Program-made: the position numbers and the translations under genes
NCBI RefSeq assembly: GCF_014356525.2
Contig: NC_052517.1
Span: forward strand, 3,416,742-3,480,741
Direction of reading: 5' to 3'
DNA: 64,000 nucleotides
Source of the DNA: Nilaparvata lugens
Taxonomy: Eukaryota; Arthropoda; Insecta; Hemiptera; Delphacidae
The notes under the pieces: model-generated
The model's input: only the letters and a program-made list of their open reading frames with translations
The model's database searches: none
What the model was told of the DNA's origin: nothing
In this document: piece by piece, positions 11,324 to 24,200 of the stretch
Position numbering within the stretch: position 1 is the stretch's first letter
How the letters are laid out: each line of letters starts with the position of its first letter

Positions 11324-11960
11324 TTGAAGGAATTTGCTTCTAATAGCTTTTCTCAAAAGGCTGTGCAAAGGCTAAAAATAAACTTTCTACTCGTGATATT
11401 TTTCAAAGTTTTTCGATTTATATATCATCAAGTTATCAAAATGAAAAAGTTTTCTCAGGAAAACATTTTTTCCAATCATTACTTTTCGAGATATGAGCGA
11501 CTGAAGTTTGAATTTTTGGGACAGAACATTTCAAATTCAGTACGATATAAATCCAAGAGATTTAGAGGATGGACTCTTCATGGTATTGTTGATCTAGTAA
11601 AACAAAACTTTTCTGAAAATATCGATTTATAAGATAGTTATCCAATTTAATAAAAATATTTAATTGGATAACTATCTTATAAATCGATATTTTCAGAAAA
11701 GTTTTGTTTTACTAGATCAACAATACCATGAAGAATCTATCTTCTGAATCTCATGGATTTATCTCTTATCAAATTTGAAATGTTCTGTCCCAAAAAATTG
11801 AACTTTAGGCATTCATATCTCAAAAAGTAATGATCGGAGAAAAATGATTTTCTGAGAAAACTTTTTCATTTCGATAGCTTGATGATATACAAATCAAAAA
11901 ACTTTGAAAAATATCACGAGTAAAAAGTTTTTTTTTAGCCTTGAACCGATTATAAGAAGG
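11324..11960. mobile_element. Foldback element, about 310-bp arms
   Basis: The sequence from about 11330 to 11640 is repeated inverted at 11655-11960 (GTTATCCAATTTAATAAAAA at the centre; ATGGTATTGTTGATCTAGTA and its complement). The 102-codon frame at 11324 is just one arm. Confidence 0.78.
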
Positions 11961-12068
11961 AATTTCTTTATGTCTTATCGTCAACTAATCGATTGAATTT
12001 TCATAAATTGTCTTTTTCAATATGCTTCTACAACACAGAGATTTACTTCTAACTGTTAGGTATCCTTA

Positions 12069-12938
12069 TTGACCGAGCGAAGTGAGGTCTAAGATTCAAG
12101 TCGACGGTTTGGCATTTCTCTTAATGTTTAAATGTTTATATGTTGCGCATTTACGGCGAAACGCGGTAATAGATTTTCATGAAATTTGACAGGTATGCTC
12201 CTTTTCTAATTGCGCGTCGACGTATATACAAGGTTTTTGGAAATTTTGCATTTCAAGTATAATATAAAAGGAAAATGGAGCCTCCTTCATACGCCATTAT
12301 TAGAGTAAAAATCAGACTATAGAATTATTCATCATAAATCAGCTGACAAGTGATTACACAGATGTGTGGAGAAGCCAGTCTATTGCTGTATTTCCATAAG
12401 GTCTATAGTTTCAATCAGGTACTTGTGGATGAGATTACTGCGTGAGGTCTACTGTTCACAGAACTACTAGTTATCAATGATTCACTTTGAACTGTGAGCA
12501 TTAGTTAAATGGGGAGCATGGCTGTTATGTTACTAGTAGTTCGGTGAACAGTAGACCTCACGCAGTATTCTCATCCACAAGTACCTGATTGAAACTATAG
12601 ACCTTATGGAAATACAGCAATAGACTGGCTTCTCCACACATCTGTGTAATCACTTGTCAGCTGATTTATGATGAATAATTCTATAGTCAGATTTTTACTC
12701 TAATATTGGCGTATGAAGGAGGCTCCTTTTTCCTTTTATATTATACTTGAAATGCCAAATTTCCAAGAACCTTGTATATACGTCGACGCGCAATTAAAAA
12801 AGGAGCATACCTGTCAAATTTCACGAAAATCTATTACCGCGTTTCGCTGTAAATGCGCAACATATAATCATTTCAACATATTAAGAGAAATGCCATACCT
12901 TCGACTTGAATCTTAAACCTCACTTCGCTCGGTCAATT
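12069..12938. mobile_element. MITE family C pair arranged head to head (870-bp foldback)
   Basis: The left arm starts TTGACCGAGCGAAGTGAGGT and the right arm ends ACCTCACTTCGCTCGGTCAA. Each arm is about 400 bp and nearly the same sequence inverted. The centre around 12475-12530 is unrelated. The open frame at 12713 is part of the right arm. Confidence 0.8.
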
Positions 12939-13204
12939 ACGTTGAATGTTACGTGGATACTGGAAATTACATTAAAATGGAATAGAATGTTTGTTCTGTG
13001 ATGATGCTAGGATATATGCAATAAAAAATTGGAAGATTGAGGGAAATTGATAGCAATCGACTCGATAGATGAAGGACAAAATAAAAAAGAATGCCAAAAA
13101 ACTAAAGGCTACCACGAAAAAGAGGTGGGCAAAAAACATAACATCAAACAAACTATCAATCAGGGTGATTGATTGATTAATGTGGAAAGGTCTTTCGCGT
13201 TCTT

Positions 13205-13565
13205 CTCGGTCATCGGTTTTTTGTTCTCCTCCTTCCTCCTCACCCTACTCCTCCTCCTCCTTCTCAACCATCTACTACTCCTTCTCCTCCTACTCTGAAA
13301 ACGTCTTTTCTCTCTTAGAATTCTTCTCTATGTTTGGTTGATTCTCCCTCCTCCACCTCCTCCTCCTCCTCCACATCCTTATCCTCTCCTTCTTCTTCCT
13401 CCTTCTTCTCCTTGTCTCCCCCTTCTCACTCATCTAACTACTCCTCTTCAAAAAAGTGTTTCTTCTCTTAGAATTCTTCTCATTGCTAAATTTCTCTTCT
13501 TCCTCCTCCTCAACATCCACCTTATCATCATCATCATTATCATCCTCCTCCTCCTCTTCCACTTA
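13205..13565. repeat. CT/CTC-rich low-complexity tract
   Basis: Imperfect CTCCTCCTC and TTCTTC runs with a near-duplicate half (TCTCTTAGAATTCTTCTC twice). Confidence 0.8.
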
Positions 13566-13749
13566 AGGTGGGTTTTCGTTTGTGCGTAAATGCCGTCGTC
13601 GACCACAACTCAGGATCTCACATTGGGTGGATATCAATTTGTCTACATAACCTAAAAGATTATGTTCAGTTATGTTTTAATGGGGTACCTTGAGTTTATA
13701 CTTCTCTATACTTTCGAATGGCAATATTTTGATGTTATTATAAATGTTT

Positions 13750-14570
13750 TTACTTTCCTTGCCCTATTACTATAGGTAAGGAAAGTATTGCTTTCCGAAA
13801 AAAATTAATGTACCCCAATTTCTATATTTCTATACGTTGCAAGGTCCTCTGAGTCCAAAAAAGTGGTTTTTGGGTATTGGTCTGTATGTGTGTGTGTATG
13901 AGTGTATGTGCGTCTGTGTACACGATATCTCATCTCCCAATTAACGGAATGACTTGAAATTTGGAACTTAAGGTCCTTACAGTATAAGGATCCGACACGA
14001 ACAATTTCGATTATATGCGATTCAAAATGGCGGTTAAAATGGCGAAAATGTTGTCAAAAACAGGGTTTATCACGATTTTCTCGAAAACGGCTCCAACGAT
14101 TTTGATCAAATTTATACCCAAAAAAAGTCATTGATAAGCTCTACCAACTGCCACAAGTCTCATATATGTAGAAATTTCAGGAGCTTCGCCTCATCTATGC
14201 AAAGTTTTATTTCAGATTCTCAATTATCAGGCTTCAGATACAATTTGAACAAATATTTCAGGTGGAGAAGATTCAGCATGAAAATCTCTACAATTAATGT
14301 TCAGTAACATTTCCACCTAAAATTGAAAATAAGCTTGAAATTCGAGAAAATGTGATTATTAAATTGCAAACTGTTGGCAACTGTTGGTTCTATTAAATCA
14401 TTCACTATGAAGAGATAGCAGACCTCGTGTGTCTCCAGCGTTATAGTCCTGTCACCAGCTGTCTCATATCTTTGAATTTATAGTAGACTTGAGATGCGCG
14501 AGAACACTAGCGTCAGGTGATCAATTTTCATAACGGCAAGGAAAGTTGTGTGAGTGCGCCACACCAGATT
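13750..14570 (+). mobile_element. Dispersed repeat family G, full-length copy (about 820 bp)
   Basis: It starts ACTTTCCTTGCCCTATTACT and ends GAGTGCGCCACACCAGATTTT. The two ends contain short inverted matches (CTTTCCTTGCC / GGCAAGGAAAG). It contains no sizeable ORF. It interrupts another repeat that is uninterrupted at 49.1 and 50.0 kb. Confidence 0.72.
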
Positions 14571-14744
14571 TTTATTCTTGAATAATAAACAAATAGAGAA
14601 AAGCTATTTGATCAGCTGTTTTAGCACACTTGAAATTTGGACAATATGAATGTCAACAATGCTTGTCGTCGTCAACTGCGGAAATTTACGCACAAACGAA
14701 AATGCACCTTTACTCTTACACTGAGAAGGTCTTTCTCTCAGAAT

Positions 14745-15137
14745 TCATTGCTTCTCCTTCTCCTTCTTCTCCCTCATCATCATCCTCCTCCTCCTCCTCC
14801 TCCTCCTCCTCCTCCTCCTCCTCTCCTCCTTCCTCCTCCTCCTCCTCCTCCTCCTCCTCCTCCTACTTATCCTTTACCTTCTTCTTCTTTTCTCTTCTTC
14901 TTCTTCTCTTCTTCTTCTTCTTTCTTCTTCNNNNNNNNNNNNNNNNNNNNNNNNNNNNNNNNNNNNNNNNNNNNNNNNNNNNNNNNNNNNNNNNNNNNNN
15001 NNNNNNNNNNNNNNNNNNNNNNNNNNNNNNAGAGAAAAATAAAGAGCTAGATATTGGAGTGATAAAGGACGTATAAAGTGCATACAAGAAATCAAGGCAT
15101 ATTAGGATAAGGCGTAGAAGAAGGAGGCAAAGGAGAA

Positions 15138-15168
<31 letters not shown>

Positions 15169-15180
15169 AAGAAGAAGAGG
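14745..15180. repeat. Simple repeats around an assembly gap
   Basis: (CTC)n then (CTT)n up to 14930, and (GAA)n from 15133 on. The strand bias switches across the gap. Confidence 0.85.
14931..15030. other. Assembly gap (100 N)
   Basis: Exactly 100 N, the conventional length for a gap of unknown size, so distances across it are not reliable. Confidence 0.98.
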
Positions 15181-15360
15181 GTGAAGAAGTAAAACATGGA
15201 AGAAAAAATACTGACTGGAGAAGAACTCCTTAGAATGATGTCCCTTCGGGATTCCTGAATGATCTGTGCCTTCAGGTGAAAAAAGAGAGATTGCGAAGTA
15301 GAGAAAAAGATGAAGGACAAGAAAGAGGAGAAGAAGGAGTGAGCAAAAGGGTAGAAGGGG

Positions 15361-15657
15361 ATTGATTGATTGATTGATTGATTGAGTACTTTATTTATGT
15401 AGATTACAATATATACTGGCTTATACACTTATATACAATAGCTTACAATACAGCAAAATTATAGATGAATTTACATAATATAGACTAAGAAAATAATTAT
15501 TGAACTGTATATGATATGAAAAAGCAATTTGTAATATAATAACTATAGATAATAATCATATTGTTATGCATCTACATAGATTGGCGGAGCTTTGGACATA
15601 TCAATGTCCATTCTTCGGAAAGAATATTAAAAATATCCTCCCCACTAACTCTCTACC
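15361..15657 (-). mobile_element. Family E retroelement tail
   Basis: GATTGATTGATTGATTGATT GAGTACTTTATTTATG ... CTCTCTACC, about 295 bp. One of the cleanest copies. Confidence 0.68.
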
Positions 15658-15659
15658 AA

Positions 15660-16250
15660 AATAAGAGGAGGAGAAAGAGGAGGAGAAGAAAAAGAGAGTA
15701 ACACATTATTCAAAGAATGTGAGTTGTAAATTTGAAGCTGTTTGATGAAAGCATTCGAACGTTATCGTCGAATATGTAAACCCACAAACGGAAAACGTCT
15801 GGAGTCTCAAATCAAAAGCAGGAACTCGCTACGCTCGGTCAATGAAATACATGAGAGGAATATTCACGAGATATTTCGAATGGTGAGAAAAATTGTCATC
15901 AAATATCCATAGTTTAGGAAAAATAAATAACAAAATTTAGGTTAATTATGTTGAATAGATTGCTCATATAATATCTATGTTTTGAACGTCACTTGTACCA
16001 CAGATTAAAAAAATTCGCCCACAGATTGAATAACTGAAACATGATTAAATAATAATATAGATAATACAGATTAAATAGGTAATATAAATCACAGATAAAA
16101 TAAGTAAAGGAAGTATAAAACCAACTGACTAAATACAGTACACGCCAAACATTCCACAAGGTTTTGCAATGATCATGAATCGTCCAAACCGGTAATTTTT
16201 TTTAAATTTTTTTTTTGAAACACTCCGTAGAGCCTTTTATTGTGTTATAT
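15660..16250. other. No recognisable gene
   Basis: A GA-rich start, then AT-rich unique-looking DNA. A short CGCTACGCTCGGTCAATG piece at 15828 resembles a family C end. Nothing else is supported. Confidence 0.5.
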
Positions 16251-16254
16251 TATT

Positions 16255-17668
16255 ACTTTCCTTGCCCTACTACCATAGGTAAGGGAAGTATTGCTTTTCC
16301 AAAAAAATTAAGGTACCCCAATTTCAAGTTTTCTATACGTCCCCTGAGTCCAAAAACATGATTTTTGGGTGTTGGTCTGTGTGTGTGTGTATGGGTGTAT
16401 GTCTGTGAACACGATAACTCCATTCCTAATTAACCGATTGCCTTGAAATTTTAAAATTAAGGTCCTTATATCATGAAGACCCGACACTAAGAAATTCAAT
16501 AAAATTCAATTCAAGATGACGGAAAAAATGGCTGAATATGGCTAAAAAAACATGTTTTTCACGATTTTCTCAAAAACGGCTCTAACGATTTTCTTCAAAT
16601 TCATACCATGGATAGCTATTCATGAGCCCTATCAACTGACATGAGTCTCATTTCTGAGAAAATTGCAGGAGCTCCGTAATATTCTTGAGAAAAATAGCGG
16701 ATAGTTACTAAAAAAAACCAAGTTTTTCACGATTTTCTCAAATACTACTTGACCGATTTATTTCAAATTTATACCCTCTATACTTATTTATCAGCTCTAT
16801 CAACTGGCATGAGTCTTTTCCCTGGGAAATTAATGGGGTCTACCCCATCCTTGAGAAATGGACTTTTCCTACAGTTACGTTGAAAAGTGGCCATTGCTGC
16901 ACTGATTACAGAACGCAAAGAATCACTTTTCCGCTCTAGTGCGGGAAAAATTTTTCTGCACTCCAGATTTGCAACATGGCAACGCAAAATACTTAGTAGG
17001 TTATATGGAGCAACAGTGCAGCAAAATCAAAATGAAGTTGGTAACAGTGACTGCTGTGGCTGCTATAGTGAGCAGAGGTGCAACCAAGCACAACGCGCTA
17101 ATTATTATTCATTATATATTATAACCAAGGACAACGAGGACTTTAGGATTTTAGGATTAAGGTTTTTATCAATAATAAAATTACACAGAAAAACATTTGA
17201 TGCATTTCAGGCAATTTTACCCATAATTACCCACTTTTCATATTCAATGGTAACTGTAGGAAAAACTTAATGTGAAATACGTGCGCAAAGTTCCTCTGCT
17301 GCACTCAAGAAACCATTCCGCCCTCGCCTACGGCTCGGGCGTAAACGTTTCTTTCGGTGCAGCAAACTGTCACTTTGCGCACTAGTTGCACAAATAACTA
17401 TTGTAATCTCCCTCTCGTGCATGTGGTAGGTAGATAGAACAGTTTATAAAAAAAACACATAGTCGAGATATTTCATCTGTAGAACAGCTGTTTTTACGAC
17501 TTTAAGAAAATGACGACTAAAAAAAATCATCGAATTTCACAATTCACACAAAGAAAAAGTTCTCTGAAAACAATAATTAACTTATATATACACATATACA
17601 GACCTCTGATCATAGTTTCAAATATGAGCAAGGAAAGTTGTATGAGTGTACCACACCAGATTTTTTTA
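16255..17668 (+). mobile_element. Family G copy with nested repeat
   Basis: ACTTTCCTTGCCCTACTACC at the start and GTACCACACCAGATTTTT at the end. About 16870-17400 is a different repeat (see next entry). Confidence 0.6.
16870..17400 (+). repeat. Dispersed repeat family M
   Basis: CACTTTTCCGC(A/T)CTAGTGCG, GTAGGTTATATGGAG, ACACAGAAAAACATTTGATG, CGCCTACGGCTCG, CACTTTGCGCACTAGTTGCA. The same string of blocks recurs at 24770-25340. The open frames here are not supported as genes. Confidence 0.6.
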
Positions 17669-18094
17669 TGCTTGTACTGAGGATGGGGGAAAAGAGAGAT
17701 AGAGAAATAGAACACAAGAGAAAGAGATGGAGATAGAGATAGAGATAGAGATAGATAGAGAGAGAAATGGCGGGAGAAAGAAACAGTTGAAAGTATGAAA
17801 AAGAAAATTGGAGAGAAAATAAAAAAATTCGGTGGAAAGCGGAACTGGACTACAGTCTTCATCTTGATCAGAGGTTTCCTTTCTCGCGGTAACGACTTGA
17901 ACTCTTTTAACCTACCCTACTCTCTTCTTCTTCTTCTTCTTCTTCTTCTTATTCTTCTCCTCCTTCTTTGCCGAAAAAGAATCTTTCCACCCGATCTGAT
18001 ATCTGATTAGGGGTCTCTAGGTACCTTTACCTCTTGCCGAGTTTTATTTTTATTGCTGTTTCTTAACAACTTCCTTTCGCTCGTCGCCAATCAC

Positions 18095-18172
18095 TTCCTT
18101 CTCTCTTCTTCTTCTTCTTCTTCTTCTTCTTCTTCTTCTTCTTCTTCTTCTTCTTCTCCTTCTTCTCCTCAA
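18095..18172. repeat. (CTT)n microsatellite
   Basis: A pure TTC run of about 55 bp. Smaller TTC runs occur at 17922-17950, 3413-3470 and 52793-52825. Confidence 0.85.
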
Positions 18173-18388
18173 ATTAATCAATCTCATTCATAAGAATAAT
18201 TGAATTAATGAAGAAGTTCGTTATACGAACTGTATAAGAAAAAACAATACTAATGATATCACTTTTCATGTCCTTCATTCTCCTCCTTCTTTTTCTCCTT
18301 CTTCTTCTCCCTTTCTTTGTCCTCCTTTTTCATCAAATAATACTATTGTATGATTAATTCGTCCTAGGTATGACGTTAAACTGCCTTT

Positions 18389-18765
18389 ATAGTGAGGTCC
18401 ACGTTATAATGGCAGTGGAGAAAGATAGGAGAAAAACGTTGCCGATCCTCTGTTTTGTCAATGTCTTCTATTGACAGTAGCTGATACAGGTTTATTGATG
18501 TAATATTAACTGTTCATTCTCGTTTAAATTAATCAATTATATTTTATTAAGCAACAAATTATATTTCTCAATAATTTCATAATGAATATTCTTAATTAAG
18601 ATGAAATATTTTGTTAACTAATTATTAATTCTACATTGTTAAAAGACGATCTGGCAACAGAGCAAAGCGAGAAAGAGATAGCGCTATCCGCTTTTTTGTA
18701 TGACAGACAAGGATAGCAATACCATTGCTAATCAAACACTGCCATTATAACGTGGACCTCACTAA
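18389..18765. mobile_element. MITE family B, standard-length copy
   Basis: Ends TATAGTGAGGTCCACGTTAT and ATAACGTGGACCTCACTA. At about 375 bp it is uninterrupted, and is the best in-window reference for the B family. Confidence 0.82.
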
Positions 18766-18927
18766 AGTCACCTCAGAAGGAGGATGAGAGAAGAAACGAT
18801 AGTAAGAGGAAGAAGTGTGAAGAAGAATTAAATGGGAAGTGTAAAAAAAGAAGGTGGAAGATGAGAAACTAGAGAACAGAAAGGGAGACAAAAATAAGCA
18901 ACATAATCATCAGTTGAGCCTATATGA

Positions 18928-19377
18928 TTGACCGAGCGAAGTGAGTCTAAGATTCAAGTCGACGGTTTGGCATTTCTCTTAATGTTTAAATGTTTGTATG
19001 TTTATATGTTTAAAATGTTTGTATGTTTAAATGTTTGAATGTTTATATGTTGCGCATTTACGGCGAAACGCGGTAATAGATTTTCATGAAATTTGACAGG
19101 TATGTGCCTTTTTGATTGCGCGTCGACGTATATACAAGGTTTTTGGAAATTTTGCATTTCAAGGATAATATAAAAGGAAAAAGGAGCCTCCTTCATACGC
19201 AAATATTGGAGTAAAAATCAGACTATAGAATTATTCATCATAAATCAGCTGACAAGTGATTACACAGATGTGTGGAGAAGCCAGTCTATTGCTGTATTTC
19301 CATAAGGTCTATAGTTTCAACCAGGTACTTGTGGATGAGAATACTGCGTGAGCTCTACTGTTCACGGAATTACTAGT
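18928..19377 (+). mobile_element. MITE family C
   Basis: ATTGACCGAGCGAAGTGAGT ... TTCACGGAATTACTAGTAAT. It has an extra tandem ATGTTTGTATGTTTAAATGT stretch near 18985-19040. Confidence 0.78.
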
Positions 19378-19379
19378 AA

Positions 19380-20320
19380 TTTCAATTCTTAGTTTAGGAA
19401 ACTACCTAAAGAGAGAGCTCTTCAAAACCAAATAAGGTTTTCCTAATCGATAAAATATATATTAATTATTAGACCAAAGCATGTTATAATTCTGGAAGTT
19501 ATACTCTTTTGCATTGAAAATCCCAAATTTTTGTAATGTTAATTGAACCATTCGAAATGAAAATGTTTTCAGATTTGTTTTCATGTTTCTAAGGATTCAA
19601 GTGATATTCAATTATTATGAAATTGTAGCATGGAATCCTTGTTAAAACTATATTAAAATTTTATTTCTTGCAAAAAACATTGTCAAAAATTACAATCCTC
19701 AAAAATAATTGCAGCCAAAATTTGTTGTCATAAAATATTCTACTCACCATTCTCCCAATTTCCTCCAAATATTCAGACAATACTCAACCGAAAACTAAAT
19801 ATGAAGATAAAAAATCAACTCAACCACTTAAAAATATTAAAATTTGGAAAAACCCGAAATTTTTAGATCACGTTTTCTTGTGTCAAAAAACTACTGAGAG
19901 GAGAACGACAACCTTCCCTTATCAAGGCGCGGCATGTACTGATAAGAACCGGGGATGAAAGGCGTGTATATCAGGAGTTGAATATTTTAGTGCGCACGAT
20001 CAGTAGTTGCAACTGCTGAATACAGCACGTATTTGAGCCGGTTTGGTGAGAGAGCATGAATCGGAGGGGTTGTGAATTATTATTTTTTTTTTAAATATTA
20101 TTTTAGAATGGAGTTGAGTACATTTTTGAAGAGATTGTTTTTAAAATAATAAAGAATATAAATTGAATTTGAGTAAGATAAAATTTCTATGAATAAAGTT
20201 AAAATAAAATAAAACAGAAATCCAGAATTATAAATCAAAATAAAATCTCAGTACCCTTTTAAATTATTTTGTCACAACATAATTATTTCGGACATTTAAA
20301 CTGCGTTTAAACCAAAGTTA
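19380..20320. other. No recognisable gene (tetraspanin 5' flank)
   Basis: AT-rich DNA between two family C copies. It includes a GC-richer patch at 19900-20060 (GGCGCGGCATGTACTGATAA; GAGCCGGTTTGGTGAGAGAG) that could be a promoter or 5' non-coding exon of the tetraspanin, but there is no decisive motif. Confidence 0.35.
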
Positions 20321-20324
20321 TCAA

Positions 20325-20722
20325 CAAGCGAAGTGAGGTCTAAGATTCAAGTCGACGGTTTGGCATTACTCTTAATGTTTAAATGTTTATATGTTGCGCA
20401 TTTACGGCGAAACGCGGTAATAGATTTTTATGAAATTTGATAGGTATGTTCCTTTTTTAATTGCGCGTCGACGTATATACAAGGTTTTTGGAAATTTCGC
20501 ATTTCAAGGATAATATAAAAGGAAAAGGGAGCCTCCTTCATACGCCAATATTAGAGTAAAAATCAGACTATAGAATTATTCATCATAAATCAGCTGACAA
20601 GTGATTACACAGATGTGTGGAGAAGCCAGTCTATTGCTGTATTTCCATAAGGTCTATAGTTTCAATCAGGTACTTGTGGATGAGAATACTGCGTGAGGTC
20701 TTCTATTCACAGAACTACTAGT
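20325..20722 (+). mobile_element. MITE family C
   Basis: AAGCGAAGTGAGGTCTAAGA ... CACAGAACTACTAGTA. The first few bases are missing. It lies about 440 bp upstream of tetraspanin exon 1. Confidence 0.75.
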
Positions 20723-21164
20723 AACTTATTCCTTATAGATTCTATTAGATTGAACGGAACTTGACAAACACATATGTTCATCATGTCTATGATAAGTTAT
20801 GTTCAATCTAATAGAATCTAAAATGAGTAAATTATTAACATTTTGTCAATAACTTTGGTGTAAACACAGCTTAAATTTCAAGAGATTGATTCAGAAATAA
20901 TAAATAATGAAAATTGAATTTGTGAGAATGATAGATTGTGATAAAATTTCTATGAATAAAGTTAAAATAAAACAGAACGCCAAAATTATTTCCAAACAAA
21001 AATAAAATCACATGTTTCATAAGATAGAGCCAATCAGTATGAAAAAACATTATTCTCATCATTTCTATTTTAACCTCAAATTCTTCCAATCAGGAAATCA
21101 TATTATTATGTGACAAAAGTGTTGAAATTTTGCAAATTTTGAAGCGAAATAGGAAATTCTCAAA

Positions 21165-21285
21165 ATGTCAGATTCTACAAATAAGAAAGGAGGTTGCCTG
21201 GGATGTTTTAAATGTTGCTCCAAGGGTCCAGTCAAGAGAGCCTCCTCTATACCTGACATTATGGACGAAAAAATAGCAAAAAGAG
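21165..21285 (+). CDS. Tetraspanin exon 1 (start codon)
   Basis: Begins MSDSTNKKGGCLGCFKCC and gives 40 codons plus one base. The donor is AG|GTTAAT. It encodes the Cys-rich cytoplasmic tail. I chose the ATG because the frame upstream has no other ATG that extends a sensible protein; a further non-coding exon upstream cannot be excluded. Confidence 0.82.
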
Positions 21286-24200
21286 GTTAATCATAAATTT
21301 TTGTTTTCAATTTTAAGAAATTTCGTAGATTCTACCTTGATGAAATCTTTGATTATAGACGTCTTCTGTCTATGATGAAAGTCTATAGTATAAAAATAAT
21401 AATGTCGAGTGACCTGGCTGGTGTCAGAGTTTTCAGGTCGCAATAAACTGATCAATTTCAGGGCCTCTCACATCACCTAACGACTGCTTTTTAGGCAGCC
21501 GGGACCGACTGCTTAACGTGTCCATCCGAAACACGGGAGTGGTCCGAGATAAAGACTATAGTGAGGTCCACGTTATAATGGCAGTGGAGAAAGATAGGAG
21601 AACAACGTTGGAGATCCTCTGTCTTGTCAATACCTTCCAATAGACGGTAGCTGATACAGGTTTATCAATGTAATATTAACTGTTAATTCTTGTTTAAAAT
21701 AATCAATGGCTAACGTTACTAATTACGACACATTTGTAACCCCACTATTTTTGAAGATATCGATTAATTTTTTTTTATGAAAGAGGAAGAAAAAATAGGT
21801 CTCGCTAGACTAATTTCAACTCAAAAAAATAATTCTAAATAATAATAAAGGCACTTTGAAAATCTTACATGAACTAACCTTATTTTCAGTACTTGGCCAG
21901 TATTTTTACTCTTTATTTACTGTTGAAATACTTGTATTTTTTGCTCATTTCTGAAAATAAGGTTATTTTATTTGAGATTTTTGAAGTTGCATTAATATTA
22001 TTTTTATGAATTGAAATTAGTCTAGCGGCACCATTAAAAAAAATGAGTCTTTTCCATTGAAAAACAAAGGAGTCGATATCTTCAAAAAAAGCTAAGATAC
22101 AATTGTGCCGTAATTAATAGTTTTTACGTAATCAATTTTATTTTATTGAGCAATAAATTATATTCTCTAATAATTTCATAATGAATTTTTATAATTAAGA
22201 TGAAATATTTTGTTTATCAATTCTACATTTATAAAAGACGATCTGGCAACAGAGCAAAGCGAGAAAGAGATCTATCCGCTTTGTTGAATGATAGACAAAG
22301 AAAGCATTATCATTGCTAATGAAACACTGCCATTATAACGTGGACCTCACTATATGAATGTCATTTTTCTTTAATTGAATTTCTTAACTATTATTAAATT
22401 TAACTTCACCCAGTTCCTATAGCGATCTACCGGTAGAATTCAGAACAAATCGTTGTTGAAATTGCCGACCAATGGGACGAGAGAGTAGGCGTGGCTTACG
22501 ATTCTGGTTCTTGCTTGTGATTGGCCAGTCATTCTTTCACTCGTTCACAGACAAACACTCACTCACTTTCTTAATCTCTCTTTCATCTTCTTCTATCTCT
22601 CCCTAATTTCCTCGTTCTTCTTATTTCTTTCTCTCTCTTTCTCTATATCTCTCTCAGAGAGAGAGAGAGTTAGGTAGAGAGTTAGTGGGAAGGATATTTT
22701 TAATATTCTTTCCGAAGAATGGACATTGATACGTCCAAAGCTCCGCCAATTTATGTAGATGCATAACAATATAATTATCTATGGTTATTATATTGCAAAT
22801 TGCTTTTTCATATCATATACAGTTCAATAATTATTTTCTTAGTATATATTATGTAAATTCATCTATAATTTTGCTGCATTGTAAGCTATTGTATATAAGT
22901 GTATAAGCCAGTATATATTGTAATCTACATAAAGTACTCAATCAATCAATCAATCCCTCTCTCTCTTTCGTTCTTTCTTACCCGGTTGTGTATTAATGGG
23001 AAGGATGCTATTATAATATAAACTTTACAGAGAGTTGATAATATAATTTGTTGTAACATCGATGATATTTCATTGAGACACGTTTCTTTTGAGAAGATAC
23101 AAAGAGCATCTGTTGCTTATGGAAAGATACATTGAAGCTCCTTGTGTATCTTTTCGAATGCAACACGTTGCTTTTGATTGCATCTTGTAATTATTTAGTC
23201 TCCGTTGAAATTTAACAGATTTTTGTACGAACTGGTCCCTCTCTCTCTCTATTATTTGTATTTCTATAAATTTTATTTTTATATTATGTACACTTTTAAC
23301 AAGCATCTTTTCTATTTCTCATAGTGAAATCTCTAGTAAATGCTATGAAGCCAAAGAGAACCCCGGTACAAAAAGTTGCCAACTGTTTTCATGTGTGTGC
23401 CATGTACTGTTGCCATATTATATTCGCCATTTTGAATATTTTCATGCTTGTAAGTATAAATACCTCCCTATCATTTCAAATATATATCATTAAATTTTCT
23501 ATCAATTGAATTCATGTGTTTAATGAAATTTTAGTATGAATTTTATTAGTCATCAATTGTTACTTCATAGACTGTAATTTATCCATTGCATTGTTCTCGA
23601 TTTGACAAAAATGGATTTGAATTTAAAATTGGAGCGGATTCCCACATATCAGTAATATTATTTTATATTCTATATTACTAGTAGTTCTGTGAACAGTGAA
23701 CCTCGTGCACTTATAAATCACAGCCTCCTCTTATACTGTCCATCAGAGTAAATCCTGTCTGTATGTCGTGTCGGCGAGATATCGGTCTGGAAACGGCTGA
23801 TGGCTGTTGGGGTTGGTGTATAAAAAATGCTAACATCAAAAGCTAATCTCCTTCAAGACATACTGGCAACAGGTCAGCCCGAGTTCAAAGCATAGAAAGG
23901 ACGAAAGACAATACTATGTTATTTTGCATGCAATCAATAGTTAATTTAATAGTGCATAAAAATTGAAAAATTGCATTCAATGAGGCATGCAATTAATAGT
24001 CTACACAGCAGCTGATTTTTCACCAAGTTACATTGAGATATTGAATTGCATGCGTCATGGCATGCAATTTATAATCCACTCGACAGCTGATTTAAGATGA
24101 ATAATCTATAGTCTGATTTTTACTCTAATATTGGCGTATGAAGGAGGCTCCTTTTCCTTTTATATTATCCTTGAAATTCAAAATTTCCAAAAACCTTGTA

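Noticed and set aside
11324..11632. 102-codon frame
   Set aside because: It coincides with one arm of a foldback element and the other arm is disrupted; no family resemblance.
16887..17270. 127-codon + strand frame
   Set aside because: The same sequence recurs as a dispersed repeat at 24.8-25.3 kb, where the frame is not kept.
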